From IMG/VR virus record IMGVR_UViG_3300020595_000157, positions 1-27,516 of that record: 27,516 nucleotides of DNA; one strand, written 5' to 3'. The notes under the pieces were generated by a model, which searched no databases, was not told the origin of the DNA, and was given only the letters and a program-made list of their open reading frames with translations. The position numbers and the translations under genes are program-made. The stretch is from a virus. This document shows positions 16,220 through 25,616 of this stretch, piece after piece (positions within the stretch are counted from its first letter, which is position 1; the number at the start of each line of letters is the position of its first letter).

Positions 16220-17668
16220 TTACGATGCAGTGCAAGTTAAATCAAGCGAAGTATCGAATCTGCGAAGCAGGATACCAGCTGTTTTCAACATGTGCACAGA
16301 AGCACCGTCTATATCTGAAGCTCGAGTGTCTGTCTCGCTGAACCCTTTAGGTACAACAGAACCAGCAACACACCAGCGAAGCATTTCACGACCCTTCTTA
16401 TTAATCATCTGAAGGTTGTTTTCACCGTCATAAGTAGACTGATCAACAAATACCATACGGTATGATTCTAGTGGAAGACCTGTTTCAGGATGCTTATTAG
16501 AAGCCTGAGCAACAGGACCGTGATCAAATAATGGTGACTTAACTACATTCACTGTGTGACCATCAATGTGATCGTACGAAGTGAAGTAACCAGTGATACC
16601 AAGGCTACGACCGCTACCAGTAATGAACTTAGATTCAGATGTCTTCAAGTAAGAAGTAGTCTGAGTCATACTAGCTGAATTAGCACCTGTAGCGTAGTAG
16701 TTACGAAGAGCTTTATCGAACTCACGTGCTCCACCAATACCTGTGTATAGTGTTACCTGCTTGTCCGTAGCATCTGTCATACCGTAGAATAGATCACCAA
16801 TGGTATCCTCAATCTTCTTCTGTGTAAGAGTAGAGTAAGAATCTTTGTTGATAATCTGCTCAAGAAGACCAGGTCCAGAAACAACTGGCTGTCCGTTCTC
16901 ATCTAGCATAGTAGACTTGCCGTTAGCGTCGTGAGTTTTTTGTCCGTACCAGTAGTACATTTCACACTCTTCTTTAAACTTGAGCATGTGACGGTACTCC
17001 TCGTAATCCATCCAAAGTTTAGTAGAAGATCCCTCCTTCAATGGGAGAGTAAATTCAGCTACGTAATCTTTAGCGTTTCCTGAGAAGTGGTACGACTTAC
17101 GTACAGTACCAATCTTAGAACGAACTAAACCTGGAGCACTCCAGTTAGAAGCATTTCCACGAGAGAAATCTACTCCAACGTTAGCGTATAATTGTCCCCA
17201 AAGTGCACCTGCAGCAACATCAGCAGAAGCTGCCCCTGCACTGTTATCCGGAGATACTAGTTGAAGAGTATATTCATACCCTCCTCCCGTAGCTACAGGG
17301 TCTGCCATAATACGAGCTAAAGTACCACTTGCTGATACTAGAGTGTATGGGAAAACAAACCATTTGTCTGGGAAGACAATTTTGAACATAGCACCTCCGG
17401 CGCCTGTTCCTACTGAAGAAATTACTGGTCGAACGTTTACTTCATGAGTCTTAACACGGTACTCATACTCAAATCGATTGATCGAGCGCGTGTTTCCAAC
17501 CCCTTCCGTTAAGAAGGAAAGAGGAAATTTCTTTTCTTCACGTCCGGCCAAGTGCGTAATGATAGGAGAGAGCTCTTCGGGCTTCTCCATCAATGCGTTG
17601 ACCAACGAGTTAGTGTCGGTCATCTGAGAGTCGTTATAGTACGACTTAAGTACTTGCATCAAAGCCAT
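16220..17668 (-). CDS. Major capsid protein
   Basis: 482 aa, in the position expected for the capsid subunit: directly after the acidic scaffold and downstream of portal and terminase. Length and composition suit an HK97-fold capsid protein of the crAss-like type. The helical N-terminal arm (MALMQVLKSYYNDSQMTDTN) precedes HLAGREEKKFPLSFLTEGVG; later blocks include GGAREFDKALRNYY (about residue 327) and STYDGENNLQMINKKGREML (about 412-431), followed by a short C-terminal domain. It has its own 31-base leader and a large 3' stem-loop, consistent with abundant expression. The phage GroES upstream may help fold it. The HK97 fold is inferred, not visible as a motif. Confidence 0.85.
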   Translation of the reverse strand: MALMQVLKSYYNDSQMTDTNSLVNALMEKPEELSPIITHLAGREEKKFPLSFLTEGVGNTRSINRFEYEYRVKTHEVNVRPVISSVGTGAGGAMFKIVFPDKWFVFPYTLVSASGTLARIMADPVATGGGYEYTLQLVSPDNSAGAASADVAAGALWGQLYANVGVDFSRGNASNWSAPGLVRSKIGTVRKSYHFSGNAKDYVAEFTLPLKEGSSTKLWMDYEEYRHMLKFKEECEMYYWYGQKTHDANGKSTMLDENGQPVVSGPGLLEQIINKDSYSTLTQKKIEDTIGDLFYGMTDATDKQVTLYTGIGGAREFDKALRNYYATGANSASMTQTTSYLKTSESKFITGSGRSLGITGYFTSYDHIDGHTVNVVKSPLFDHGPVAQASNKHPETGLPLESYRMVFVDQSTYDGENNLQMINKKGREMLRWCVAGSVVPKGFSETDTRASDIDGASVHMLKTAGILLRRFDTSLDLTCTAS

Positions 17669-17699
17669 GATTGTATATATTTAAAAATTAATTGCTTGT

Positions 17700-18794
17700 T
17701 TAAAAAAGCGCGTTTATGTCCAGTGTATCTGGATCAAATGTTTTTTGTCTACGAGAAGCTTTACGGGCACTCTTTACTTGGGCTTCATTATTTTGTATAC
17801 GTGATCTAAGATTTTCTACACTTTTGGTACGAGCTTTCGTATCAATAATGTCTCCTAAATTAAAACCACTGTACATTAAATAATCAATAGCAAGTTTGAT
17901 ATCCATGTTAGCTTCAGAGTAGTCTAAGTCTCTTTGAGTATTACCTTGTTCATCTACCGATGCAGATATGTAATCAAAGAACTCTTGTTTATCGTTATCA
18001 GGTATACGAATACCTGCAAATTCATTTCCATCTTCAATGGTGTTTGCAACTGCATCCCAAAATTCTTCTTGTTCTGCTTGAGTTTCTTGTTGCTGCATCA
18101 TTTGTTGTTGGTACAACTGTTCTTTTTGCTCTTGTTGAGCAAGAGATAATTGTTCTTGTGCAGCTAGTGCTTTACCATATAATTTTCCAGACTCCTCATA
18201 ATCATTGAGCATGTCTAGAACAAAATCTTCTTGGTGACCTTTAGCTTTAAAGTATTCCCCAAGCATAGCCCGTTGTAGTGTAATATCTTGTTCAGACATT
18301 TGTATGTTACCATAGTCTGATTGTGGACTGTTAGTAGCATAAAACTGTTCAGGATCTCCACCTGCCATTATATAGTCAAGGTGGCGTTGTACTTCTGGGA
18401 ATTCTTCAAATAGACTTTGTAGTTGGTCTTCTGCTACTTCTTGAGACATGTCTCGTACAAAGTTTGTAAGTCCTTCTACAGTGTCATCATATTCAGTTTC
18501 TAATTCAAGTCCTAAAACTTCTGAAATTTGATCAGCTATTGGTAATTCATCTTCAACGGTTAAAGATTCATTATCTTGATCATTGTAGTCTTCGTCTACA
18601 TTGTCTTCGTAATCTTCATCACCGCGATCGTCTCCAGGGTCTGAGGCTGTTGCCTCTTCTTCTAGTGTTTCAACTTCTTTTACGTCATCCGGCGTTGTTT
18701 CCTCAACGTCTTGAGGAGCCGTTTCCAGTCCATCTCCTAACATATCGTCGAAGGAGATTGCACTGATGTCTAATTTGTCATTTGGGTCTTGCAT
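17700..18794 (-). CDS. Acidic capsid scaffold protein
   Basis: 364 aa. Residues 25-90 are extremely acidic (long Asp/Glu runs such as DYEDNVDEDYNDQDNES). The middle is helical and ends in a Gln-rich coiled coil (AAQEQLSLAQQEQKEQLYQQ, about 215-245). The C-terminus is basic (SARKASRRQKTFDPDTLDI), as in the capsid-binding tail of scaffold proteins, and ends NALF. An acidic helical protein with a basic C-terminus directly upstream of the capsid gene is the classic scaffold profile; it would nucleate shell assembly and leave before DNA packaging. No protease motif is seen, so how it is removed is unclear. Confidence 0.78.
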   Translation of the reverse strand: MQDPNDKLDISAISFDDMLGDGLETAPQDVEETTPDDVKEVETLEEEATASDPGDDRGDEDYEDNVDEDYNDQDNESLTVEDELPIADQISEVLGLELETEYDDTVEGLTNFVRDMSQEVAEDQLQSLFEEFPEVQRHLDYIMAGGDPEQFYATNSPQSDYGNIQMSEQDITLQRAMLGEYFKAKGHQEDFVLDMLNDYEESGKLYGKALAAQEQLSLAQQEQKEQLYQQQMMQQQETQAEQEEFWDAVANTIEDGNEFAGIRIPDNDKQEFFDYISASVDEQGNTQRDLDYSEANMDIKLAIDYLMYSGFNLGDIIDTKARTKSVENLRSRIQNNEAQVKSARKASRRQKTFDPDTLDINALF

Positions 18795-18798
18795 AGTA

Positions 18799-18806
18799 CA
18801 AATTTA
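18799..18806 (-). promoter_or_regulatory. Candidate promoter -7 box (TAAATTTG) before the scaffold gene
   Basis: TAAATTTG on the coding strand, ending only 4 bases before the scaffold ATG at 18794. It lies in a 64-base, extremely AT-rich gap that also contains an alternating TA tract. If used, the transcript would be nearly leaderless. No clear -33 element is visible. Confidence 0.3.
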
Positions 18807-18858
18807 TTAATTGTTTTGGTTTATATATATATAAAATTATTTTTTATATTCTCTATTA

Positions 18859-20466
18859 CTATATTACACTCCTTATTTTTTGAGCCTTATGTCTAACACC
18901 TCCTCTCCGTAAATTATACTTACTAGAATTCTTTCTTCCCCCATACATTTTTTTAGAAGTAGATTTGCTTTGACGACTTTCAATGTCTTCATCTGAAATG
19001 TATTCTCTTGTTTCAGGATCAAAGTAGAAACGATCGTATACTTTAAAAGGGTTTCCTGCTTTATGCATCAAAGAAGACTGAATGTATGCTATTTCATTTT
19101 GACTTGCGCTTCCGTCTCCCCTACGATCTTTATTCTTGCCCCACGTATCAGCATAATGTTTTGGTGAAAAATCCCAAGCATCAGATATAGACATATAAGG
19201 TAATTGTAATTCGTCATCCCATGCTAAACCTTGTTTGTGATGCCCTAAATTAGCCCCTAACAAATCCGCAGCTAAATTTTTTCTAGTATCACGTTTCCAG
19301 TTTAAATCATCTTCTTTTTCGTTGTCACCGTATTCTGCTCCTGCCAAGTAACTAGTATCATCCCATCCCGCAGCAGTGTGTAATGTTTTTTTATTTTTGA
19401 TAAAATTTTCCCAATCCATTCCTTTCTCTTCTAATATAAGATCAGTCATTTCTTTTAAAGAAGTGTCCCTATCAGTAGGGTTAAGATCCTCAATAATGTT
19501 ATCTTTTAAAGAATATGACGGAAGAAATTCTAAATAATCAGAAGTAGGTTTATATCTAGATTTAGGTAATGTTCTTTTATCTTCGTCTTGGAAATAGATG
19601 TCTAATAGTTTATGAGGAGTTTGATGATTTGCCTCATACCCTTCCCTAAACGTACCAGTATAGTTTTGTGATGAAGAATTAATATTTTTTAATTGACTTG
19701 GTAGTCTCGTAGCACCACTGTTTTGACCAGCTATATTTTTAGCCTTATCTTTAATCATATCCCCAACAATAGGAACATCCATTAACCACGGATTTTTATA
19801 AACTGCATCTAATTTCCAATCTCCACTTGAAATATCTTTTATCTCAGGATTAAAATATTCTTCTTTTTTTTGGTCTTCAGATTTTATAACGTCTATTTTT
19901 TTGTCTGCTGTTTTTAGTACACTAGAAACACTAGGGATACTTACTTTAGTATTGTCTGATTTAGTAGTAGTACCTGTTACTAAATTTTGACCTATTGGGG
20001 AACCATATTTATCTACTGTTCCTCCCTTTTGCTTCTTATTTACAAAACCTCCTTTTTGATAACCTTTAGCTGGGGTTTCTATTACGTCTCCTCTGTATGG
20101 GCCTGTAGGTATATTACGAACTCCGGGAGGAACGCTTTTATGCGATTCTACAAGATGTCCTTGCTCATTATACTTATCAATATTTATAGGAACCTTCATC
20201 CCATTTGTGTTAAATGGAGTATTAGCAGGCACGTCTTTAAAAACTGCAGTTTTATTTAAATCCCCAGCTGCGTGGTAAGGTCTCAAGCCCTCTCGTTGTT
20301 CTTGGGGGCCAGTGAGAGTGACCGGTTGGTCTTTGGCTTGAGACGCTTCATGTTGTGATATAAGATCCACACCTTGGTTGTAGGCTTGGAACACGTCGAG
20401 TATAGATCCCTCCATTCCTGAAGATCTAAATCTATCTAATAACTGTCTACGTTCTTGATTGGTCAT
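18859..20466 (-). CDS. Gly/Lys-rich virion protein of the portal-capsid interval, function unknown
   Basis: 535 aa. It contains blocks I recognise from proteins encoded just after the portal gene in Bacteroidota and crAss-like phages: ESHKSVPPGVRNIPTGPYRG and DVIETPAKGYQKGG (about residues 107-140), a QKGG repeat, and the C-terminus NLRRGGVRHKAQKIRSVI. The centre is hydrophilic and probably extended, with SYLAGAEYGDNEKEDD and DAWDFSPKHYADTW. It may be an internal head (cargo) protein or one loaded through the portal. It overlaps the portal stop by 4 bases, so the two are translationally coupled. No enzymatic motif was found. Confidence 0.72.
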   Translation of the reverse strand: MTNQERRQLLDRFRSSGMEGSILDVFQAYNQGVDLISQHEASQAKDQPVTLTGPQEQREGLRPYHAAGDLNKTAVFKDVPANTPFNTNGMKVPINIDKYNEQGHLVESHKSVPPGVRNIPTGPYRGDVIETPAKGYQKGGFVNKKQKGGTVDKYGSPIGQNLVTGTTTKSDNTKVSIPSVSSVLKTADKKIDVIKSEDQKKEEYFNPEIKDISSGDWKLDAVYKNPWLMDVPIVGDMIKDKAKNIAGQNSGATRLPSQLKNINSSSQNYTGTFREGYEANHQTPHKLLDIYFQDEDKRTLPKSRYKPTSDYLEFLPSYSLKDNIIEDLNPTDRDTSLKEMTDLILEEKGMDWENFIKNKKTLHTAAGWDDTSYLAGAEYGDNEKEDDLNWKRDTRKNLAADLLGANLGHHKQGLAWDDELQLPYMSISDAWDFSPKHYADTWGKNKDRRGDGSASQNEIAYIQSSLMHKAGNPFKVYDRFYFDPETREYISDEDIESRQSKSTSKKMYGGRKNSSKYNLRRGGVRHKAQKIRSVI

Positions 20467-22676
20467 TCTCCGTCAGGTGTAAGATCTCCTTCTTTATCCA
20501 AAGCTTGTTGCTTAAGATTAAGTTCTCTTTCTTTTAACTCAAACTGTTGCTGCATCTTAGCCATATCTAAATTAAGCCTGTCTTCATTGTCTGATGCCTC
20601 AGCTTTAATAAGAGCAACTTCTATTTCAAGTTGTCTATCTTTTTCTTTATCAATAGCATTCTGCTGTATCTGCTGTTGCTGTATCTGAGCCTGCTGTGCA
20701 GCTTGTTCTTGCTGAGCTTGTTGTTGAGCTTCATCTAGTTCTTTCTGTGCCTTTTCTGCTCTCTTAATCTTATCTTTAATACCTGCATAGTTTTCGGTAT
20801 CAAATAAGTCAAGTACTGCAGAGGCCGGTACCCCATTTTGAATCATAGACTGAGATAGAGCTTTAGCTTGTTCAAGTTTATCTTGATCTCTCCCAGAGTC
20901 AGATACAAATACACCATACTCACTCTCCATGTGCTCAAAAGAATCTAGCTCTAAAAACTGTGTATTTAAATCAGGCATTACGTACATCGCTTTTTTGCCT
21001 GTAATCCACGCTTCTTTAGAATAATCCAAAAGGCCTTGGAGGTCTCTTTGTTCAAATCTAGAGAATTTGCGGAAAATATCTTCAGTAATGTGCGATGATT
21101 GAACAATCGCTTGTTGTGACGTTGCTTTTCCTTCATAAGTTCCGATACTTCCTTGACGCTGTCTATTTACTCCTGAGATCTTCTCCCATTCTTGCATGAT
21201 AGACTCTAGAAGTCCTAAGTACTGATCAATAGTTTTGATTGACATGTCTAATACAGACTGATGTTGTGGGGATAGTTGTATACCCTCTTTATTATAATCA
21301 ACCCATGCAATACCGGTACCTTCTACAAAGTACATGAACTTATCCATGTCCCATTTTTTGGGTATCATATTAATGTCAAACTGTGCGATAATATCCTTAG
21401 ACCTGGCAATCGCTAGTTCCATTCTATACTTAAATATATTGTAATTAAGTTGAAATGGGATACCTAGTGATACAAGTGATATGTTTTCAGCATTTACATC
21501 TGAGTACTTTCTTCCGTTAAGTGGGAGTTTACATGTAGATGGATTGTCTAATGATGTACGTTGATTAGCTACAGGAGACATACGAATATAAAATCTCCCA
21601 TCAATCTTTGTTCCTTCCCATACTTCATTTACCCATTCATACTTAATCTTTGCTCCTCTTTCTTTCATATCAGCAGACATCCGATACCCTTCCTCTACTT
21701 GCAGCATCTCCATAGTACCGGTATTCTCGTCTATGTATTCTACAAATCCAATACGTTTCCTACCTTTCCAGTACACTGTTATACACTCAATGAGTCGGTT
21801 ACGTGCAATGTTATCGTCAGAGCCTGTAGCTTCTGATCGATATAGCAGGTATGATTCTGTAGACTCATGCTTTGGGTTCTCTAACTCAAGCACTTGTTCA
21901 GGTGTTAAGAAGTCCCCAAAGGTATCTATAATGGTAGATGCGTGTGCAAACTTTCTAACGATAGACCAGTCCCCATCCTCTACAAACTCTATGTCTGGGT
22001 CTTTATCATAGTCTATATCTAATGGGTTAAGTATCTCGTAAAACGGTTCGTTACGTCTTACTCCTTTATGAGAGTATACTTCCCCTGTCACAAGGAAATG
22101 AAAAAATCCTTTTTGAAATTTATCGTACACCTCTTCTTGGTGCATGATATAGTTAATTGCTTTTTGTCCTGTAATAGCTCTGTTGTCTACATAGCTTCGG
22201 TCAAACTCTTCTTGAACCTGCTTTGGGAGAATAACTTCTTGCTCTTCCATATTAAAGTCAGGCTGCTTAGCAAGTTCATTCATATACATTTTCTCTACCT
22301 GTTGGAAGATAGCTTGTTTCTTAGCTTCTTCTTTCTGGGATACAGAGTCTGCGTTACTTACTGTAACTGTATAGTTCAGGGGACGTTTTGACTTCTCACC
22401 TAGTAGTAAATCAATAATAGGTTTAATTATAGGGTAGTTTCTAAGCTTCGAAGGGAAGTTAGATCTACTTTTACCATAGGGCTTTAGCACATATTTATAA
22501 TCATCGTCATGTATGTTACCATTATAGTATTCATACAACGATTTAAGTCTGCTTCGTCGTTCTGACAACCCAAACTTTGATAGATTGATAAATGCGTCTA
22601 CGCATTCCTCTCTCCACTTTTTTGTTTTCTGCGTTAGTGGTATACGCTGTTTAGGTATTTGATGGGTCCCATACAT
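20463..22676 (-). CDS. Portal protein
   Basis: 737 aa, directly after the large terminase. The N-terminal portion with RNYPIIKPIIDLLLGEKSKR (about 79-98) followed by PLNYTV matches the portal pattern of a conserved Pro/Ile helix followed by a short loop and strand. The middle contains QLNYNIFKYRMELAIARSKD and QRQGSIGTYEGKATSQQAIV, the stem/wing part of large phage portals. The last 100 residues (from about 638) are a Gln/Glu-rich coiled coil forming an extended barrel or helical tail inside the head. Twelve copies would form the DNA channel at one capsid vertex and dock TerL. Length is typical of portals in large Bacteroidota phages. The start at 22676 leaves 11 bases after terL. Confidence 0.88.
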   Translation of the reverse strand: MYGTHQIPKQRIPLTQKTKKWREECVDAFINLSKFGLSERRSRLKSLYEYYNGNIHDDDYKYVLKPYGKSRSNFPSKLRNYPIIKPIIDLLLGEKSKRPLNYTVTVSNADSVSQKEEAKKQAIFQQVEKMYMNELAKQPDFNMEEQEVILPKQVQEEFDRSYVDNRAITGQKAINYIMHQEEVYDKFQKGFFHFLVTGEVYSHKGVRRNEPFYEILNPLDIDYDKDPDIEFVEDGDWSIVRKFAHASTIIDTFGDFLTPEQVLELENPKHESTESYLLYRSEATGSDDNIARNRLIECITVYWKGRKRIGFVEYIDENTGTMEMLQVEEGYRMSADMKERGAKIKYEWVNEVWEGTKIDGRFYIRMSPVANQRTSLDNPSTCKLPLNGRKYSDVNAENISLVSLGIPFQLNYNIFKYRMELAIARSKDIIAQFDINMIPKKWDMDKFMYFVEGTGIAWVDYNKEGIQLSPQHQSVLDMSIKTIDQYLGLLESIMQEWEKISGVNRQRQGSIGTYEGKATSQQAIVQSSHITEDIFRKFSRFEQRDLQGLLDYSKEAWITGKKAMYVMPDLNTQFLELDSFEHMESEYGVFVSDSGRDQDKLEQAKALSQSMIQNGVPASAVLDLFDTENYAGIKDKIKRAEKAQKELDEAQQQAQQEQAAQQAQIQQQQIQQNAIDKEKDRQLEIEVALIKAEASDNEDRLNLDMAKMQQQFELKERELNLKQQALDKEGDLTPDGE

Positions 22677-22687
22677 CTGCTACAAAA

Positions 22688-24640
22688 TTACTTATAAATT
22701 TGATTAAACCAATCGTCTGCTGATCTATCTGTTAAAATTTCTACCACCTCTCTATTATATAACTCTCGCGTATGGTACATCCCTACCATAAACGACATAA
22801 CTCTATCAAAGTTGCCTTTGTGATTAAACTTGATTAACTCTTGTAGTAGCCCGGCATCATAGATTTTGTGCAGGTTTAAAGTTACATTCCCATCTTCATC
22901 TGTATGCCTAGGAGTAATTAACCAATCTCTTATATAAAGTTCTCCTTGGCGTTTTCTTTGCTCAGTCATGTGCATACCATACTGGCGTTTCACGTTCCTG
23001 GATCGTAATTCTTTTTTATCCAACATTTCAAACTCTTCCTGTAGCTTATGTAGCTTGCGATATCTTTTCGCATAAGCAATAAGCTCTCCACGGTCGTTCT
23101 CGAATCCAATTTTGGCGTTGTAGTGTTCAGCCAACATAAATAGATTCCGGTTGTATTCATCTTGTGTCTTAGGTCTTCCAACATAGCTAGCTACAATTAT
23201 ATCATCAGGTTTTGATAGGTTATTAGGTCGTTTGATTACATATGCAGACCCAAGAGATTCGTTTGAAACGGACTTGGATTGAGCGTATGGATCATGGCAT
23301 ACAATATACAAATTATGTGGCACTTCTCCCTCTTGTGTTGTATAAGGTGATTCATATATAACTATAGCACCTTCTATTTTGTCCCCTTTCCTATGTGGAA
23401 ACTTGTATATAGGTGTTACATCTGCGGAAGGTCGGAAAGAACTCTTCCCATCTTTGTCGTAGTACATGATTCCGGCTGTTCCTTCGGAGTCAAGCCCATG
23501 AACCTTAATCTTGTTATACTGTTCTTTAAGAGAAGTAACATCGAAGAGATTTGCAGTGACTTGTAACGTCGCCTCCTGTGGAGTAAACGGGTGCTCCGCT
23601 GTATACTGGTCCAATGCTTTTGGATCATTTGCCCCTTTTTTCTTTTCCCTCTGTATTTCTTCATGTGCTTGTGCTTCTGCTTTTAAAGAATTACCATTAT
23701 CATCTATAAAGCCATCTAAGTTTTGTTGTATTGGGACAAAGTACCCACATTGTGTACCCATTGCTCCTGGATCCCAAGTATTTTCAAAAGCTAGGCAATC
23801 ATAGGAATCCGGATGATAAAAAAGTTCATCCATTCCTTCGAATCCTGAACCTTCTTCCCCACCTGTACCAAAAGCTACCATAGTGCCTAGAGTTTTTGAA
23901 CCTTGACGCATTGTAGGCATAGCAACTTCCCATGCTTTAAGCAATCCCCCAAAAGAACCCGCTTCCTCAAAGAATATTAGATCACCAGCTTTACCACGGA
24001 CCTTATCAGGGTTATCTTTAAGAGAAACACCCATTATTTGAGACTTCATCCCAAGTTCTACGTCTGCCCCGTTTACATTCTTTTTGTAACCGGCCATTTT
24101 AGACATTTCTCTATCTCGCAGCCGAGGCTGAGTCCAGGCAGTGTTGTCATCAATAAAACTTAAAAACTCCCAAGCCTTAGAAAGCAAACCGTCCCCAATT
24201 AAATATTCTTTTTGAGATGCAAAAACGTAGTTTTTACTATTACGTACGTGAAAATAGTTGCGGGCTAACATAGCTCCTGCTTTATATGAGAAACCTTTAC
24301 GTCTAGCTTTAAGCACAACCATATGTTTATTTTCTCTACGAGCTTTGTCTATAGCGTGAAAGTATTCATGGTCTCCGTCGTAAAATGCCGGGAATGTTCT
24401 TTCTCTTCGTGCAATCTTTGTCCCGTCTTTTAGTATATCGTCTACTACTCTATCTATTGGGCAGAAGTTTAAATAGAAGTAGTGATACCCTGTTATATCT
24501 AAGTATCCTTCTAAGCATCTGTCTTTTTGTGTGTCCCAATACTCATAGAATTCTCTTGTGCCTGGGATAGCGTCAGTGTAGAAACCTTTCTCCAAGTAAT
24601 GTAAAGCAGCCGGCAGGTATTTATCACTGTTCTTAAACAT
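22688..24640 (-). CDS. terL: Terminase large subunit (TerL)
   Basis: 650 aa with both terminase domains. ATPase: HMVVLKARRKGFSYKAGAML, with the Walker A-like KARRKGFSYK at 111-120; Walker B LIFFEEAG at 221-228 (E225/E226); coupling motif AFGTGG near 256-261. Nuclease (RNase H-like): first acid in VCHDPYAQ (D450), second block IGFENDRGELIAY (E514, D516), third acid in FDRVMSFMVG (D612). It pumps DNA into the prohead through the portal and cuts the concatemer. It shares one base with the 165-aa gene upstream (TAATG) and precedes the portal by 11 bases. The Walker A lysine/serine pattern is of the R-rich phage type, not the textbook GxxxxGK. Confidence 0.93.
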   Translation of the reverse strand: MFKNSDKYLPAALHYLEKGFYTDAIPGTREFYEYWDTQKDRCLEGYLDITGYHYFYLNFCPIDRVVDDILKDGTKIARRERTFPAFYDGDHEYFHAIDKARRENKHMVVLKARRKGFSYKAGAMLARNYFHVRNSKNYVFASQKEYLIGDGLLSKAWEFLSFIDDNTAWTQPRLRDREMSKMAGYKKNVNGADVELGMKSQIMGVSLKDNPDKVRGKAGDLIFFEEAGSFGGLLKAWEVAMPTMRQGSKTLGTMVAFGTGGEEGSGFEGMDELFYHPDSYDCLAFENTWDPGAMGTQCGYFVPIQQNLDGFIDDNGNSLKAEAQAHEEIQREKKKGANDPKALDQYTAEHPFTPQEATLQVTANLFDVTSLKEQYNKIKVHGLDSEGTAGIMYYDKDGKSSFRPSADVTPIYKFPHRKGDKIEGAIVIYESPYTTQEGEVPHNLYIVCHDPYAQSKSVSNESLGSAYVIKRPNNLSKPDDIIVASYVGRPKTQDEYNRNLFMLAEHYNAKIGFENDRGELIAYAKRYRKLHKLQEEFEMLDKKELRSRNVKRQYGMHMTEQRKRQGELYIRDWLITPRHTDEDGNVTLNLHKIYDAGLLQELIKFNHKGNFDRVMSFMVGMYHTRELYNREVVEILTDRSADDWFNQIYK

Positions 24641-25137
24641 TAATTTGAGTACTTATTAGTAACTACCCCACCACGGTTAGGGTTATCTTTCTGTTCGTGC
24701 TTTTGTACTAGCTCTTCCAGTTCTTCCAGTCCGTTAATGACTTTGCTCATGTTTGATAGGTTAGCTATCAAGTCTTTAGCGTGATATATTGGCTTACCAT
24801 TGTCATCAATCAGCTGTAAGTCTATTGTTCTGAAGTATTTTTCTAACTTTGTTACGGATGTACGTGCAGATTTAAGAAGTTTGACTGCAGAAGTTTCTGA
24901 TAATTCTTTATACTTGTCAATTCCAGCTTTTACCTTTGGGGTAAATTTAATTTTTAAGTCTTGAGTAATTTTTTCAATTCGTTCTTCCTCATCGTAGACA
25001 ATGTAAGGGGATCTATGGTCTGAGTAGAAATATACAGCACTGAGTTCCTGCCCTTTCAAACCTTTGAATTCGTTGATAGTCAGTGCATAGGTGCTTGGAA
25101 TAACTACGTTGTTACTTACCGTTATCAGATTCCTCAT
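24640..25137 (-). CDS. Conserved pre-terminase protein, possible small terminase
   Basis: 165 aa. The N-terminus is beta-rich (NVVIPSTYALTINEFKGLKG); from residue 65 on it is helical (FTPKVKAGIDKYKELSETSA, then VTKLEKYFRTIDLQLIDDNG and LANLSNMSKVINGLEELEEL). It lies between the IHF-like gene, which it overlaps by 26 bases, and terL, with which it shares one base. Position and the helical second half suit a small terminase subunit, which would recognise DNA and regulate TerL; but no helix-turn-helix is obvious in the N-terminus. It could instead be an unnamed crAss-like conserved protein. I treat TerS as a hypothesis. Confidence 0.72.
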   Translation of the reverse strand: MRNLITVSNNVVIPSTYALTINEFKGLKGQELSAVYFYSDHRSPYIVYDEEERIEKITQDLKIKFTPKVKAGIDKYKELSETSAVKLLKSARTSVTKLEKYFRTIDLQLIDDNGKPIYHAKDLIANLSNMSKVINGLEELEELVQKHEQKDNPNRGGVVTNKYSN

Positions 25138-25327
25138 TGCGTTGTAGATACTTAAGCCTGCCCGGCATTACGTGAAATTTGCCCAGATAGGGTAGTCGTA
25201 CTGATTCAAACTTTCCTTCTTTCATAATCTTGTTTACGTATTTAAACTGTGAGTACACCACTTCCTCTACTTTTTGTATTGACAGGTTGTACTTATTTGC
25301 TAGTTTTTGTATTATCACTCTTTCCAC
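25112..25327 (-). CDS. IHF/HU-like DNA-bending protein, short form
   Basis: 71 aa. The helical N-terminus (ERVIIQKLANKYNLSIQKVE) is followed by FKYVNKIMKEGKFESVRLPY and LGKFHVMPGRLKYL, matching the HU/IHF core: two helices, then strands with the G-x-F motif (LGKF at 48-51). Bacterial HU and IHF have 90-100 residues; this one ends just where the DNA-contacting arm should begin and lacks the arm tip (RNPxTG) and last helix. Crassvirales also carry an IHF-like gene near TerL. It may bend DNA at the packaging site. It overlaps the Cys protein by 35 bases and the next gene by 26. Confidence 0.82.
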   Translation of the reverse strand: MERVIIQKLANKYNLSIQKVEEVVYSQFKYVNKIMKEGKFESVRLPYLGKFHVMPGRLKYLQRNEESDNGK

Positions 25328-25616
25328 TCTTGCCCTTTTTTAGTTTAACTGTTTTACCTCCTGCCCCAACTTTAATAGGGTCCCATCTTTTTTCTGGGCA
25401 TGTAGTTGTAGCCCACTTTGCTTTATGTTCTACTACGCATCCACATTTACCACATCTCATAACCTCTCTTTTTAGAAAAGGACAAGAGCCACATGTCTTT
25501 AATCTTTCGTTGTACTGAGCCTCTGTTACATGAGGAGCTCCTTCTTTGGCGTATTCAATAACTTCTTTAGTGAAGTTCTTCATCATGTCCATCAATGACG
25601 GTGTCTTGTCGCTCAT
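25293..25616 (-). CDS. Six-cysteine zinc-ribbon-like protein
   Basis: 107 aa. A helical N-terminus with YAKEGAPHVTEAQYNERLKT is followed by cysteines C42, C45, C55, C58, C60 and C73 in the frame TCGSCPFL ... RCGKCGC ... TTCPEKRWDP. The pattern (CxxC, CxxCxC, then CPxxxW) is recurrent in small proteins of marine phages and probably binds one or two zinc ions. The C-terminus is very basic (KLKKGKSGKSDNTKTSK), suggesting nucleic-acid contact. It overlaps the IHF-like gene by 35 bases and the 54-aa candidate upstream by 50 bases. No specific role is known; its place beside IHF and terminase hints at packaging or late-gene regulation. Confidence 0.78.
   Translation of the reverse strand: MSDKTPSLMDMMKNFTKEVIEYAKEGAPHVTEAQYNERLKTCGSCPFLKREVMRCGKCGCVVEHKAKWATTTCPEKRWDPIKVGAGGKTVKLKKGKSGKSDNTKTSK

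Noticed and set aside
18795-18858. Alternating TA tract as a replication origin
   Set aside because: Only 64 bases, no iterons or DnaA-like boxes; ordinary AT-rich spacing next to a possible promoter box.
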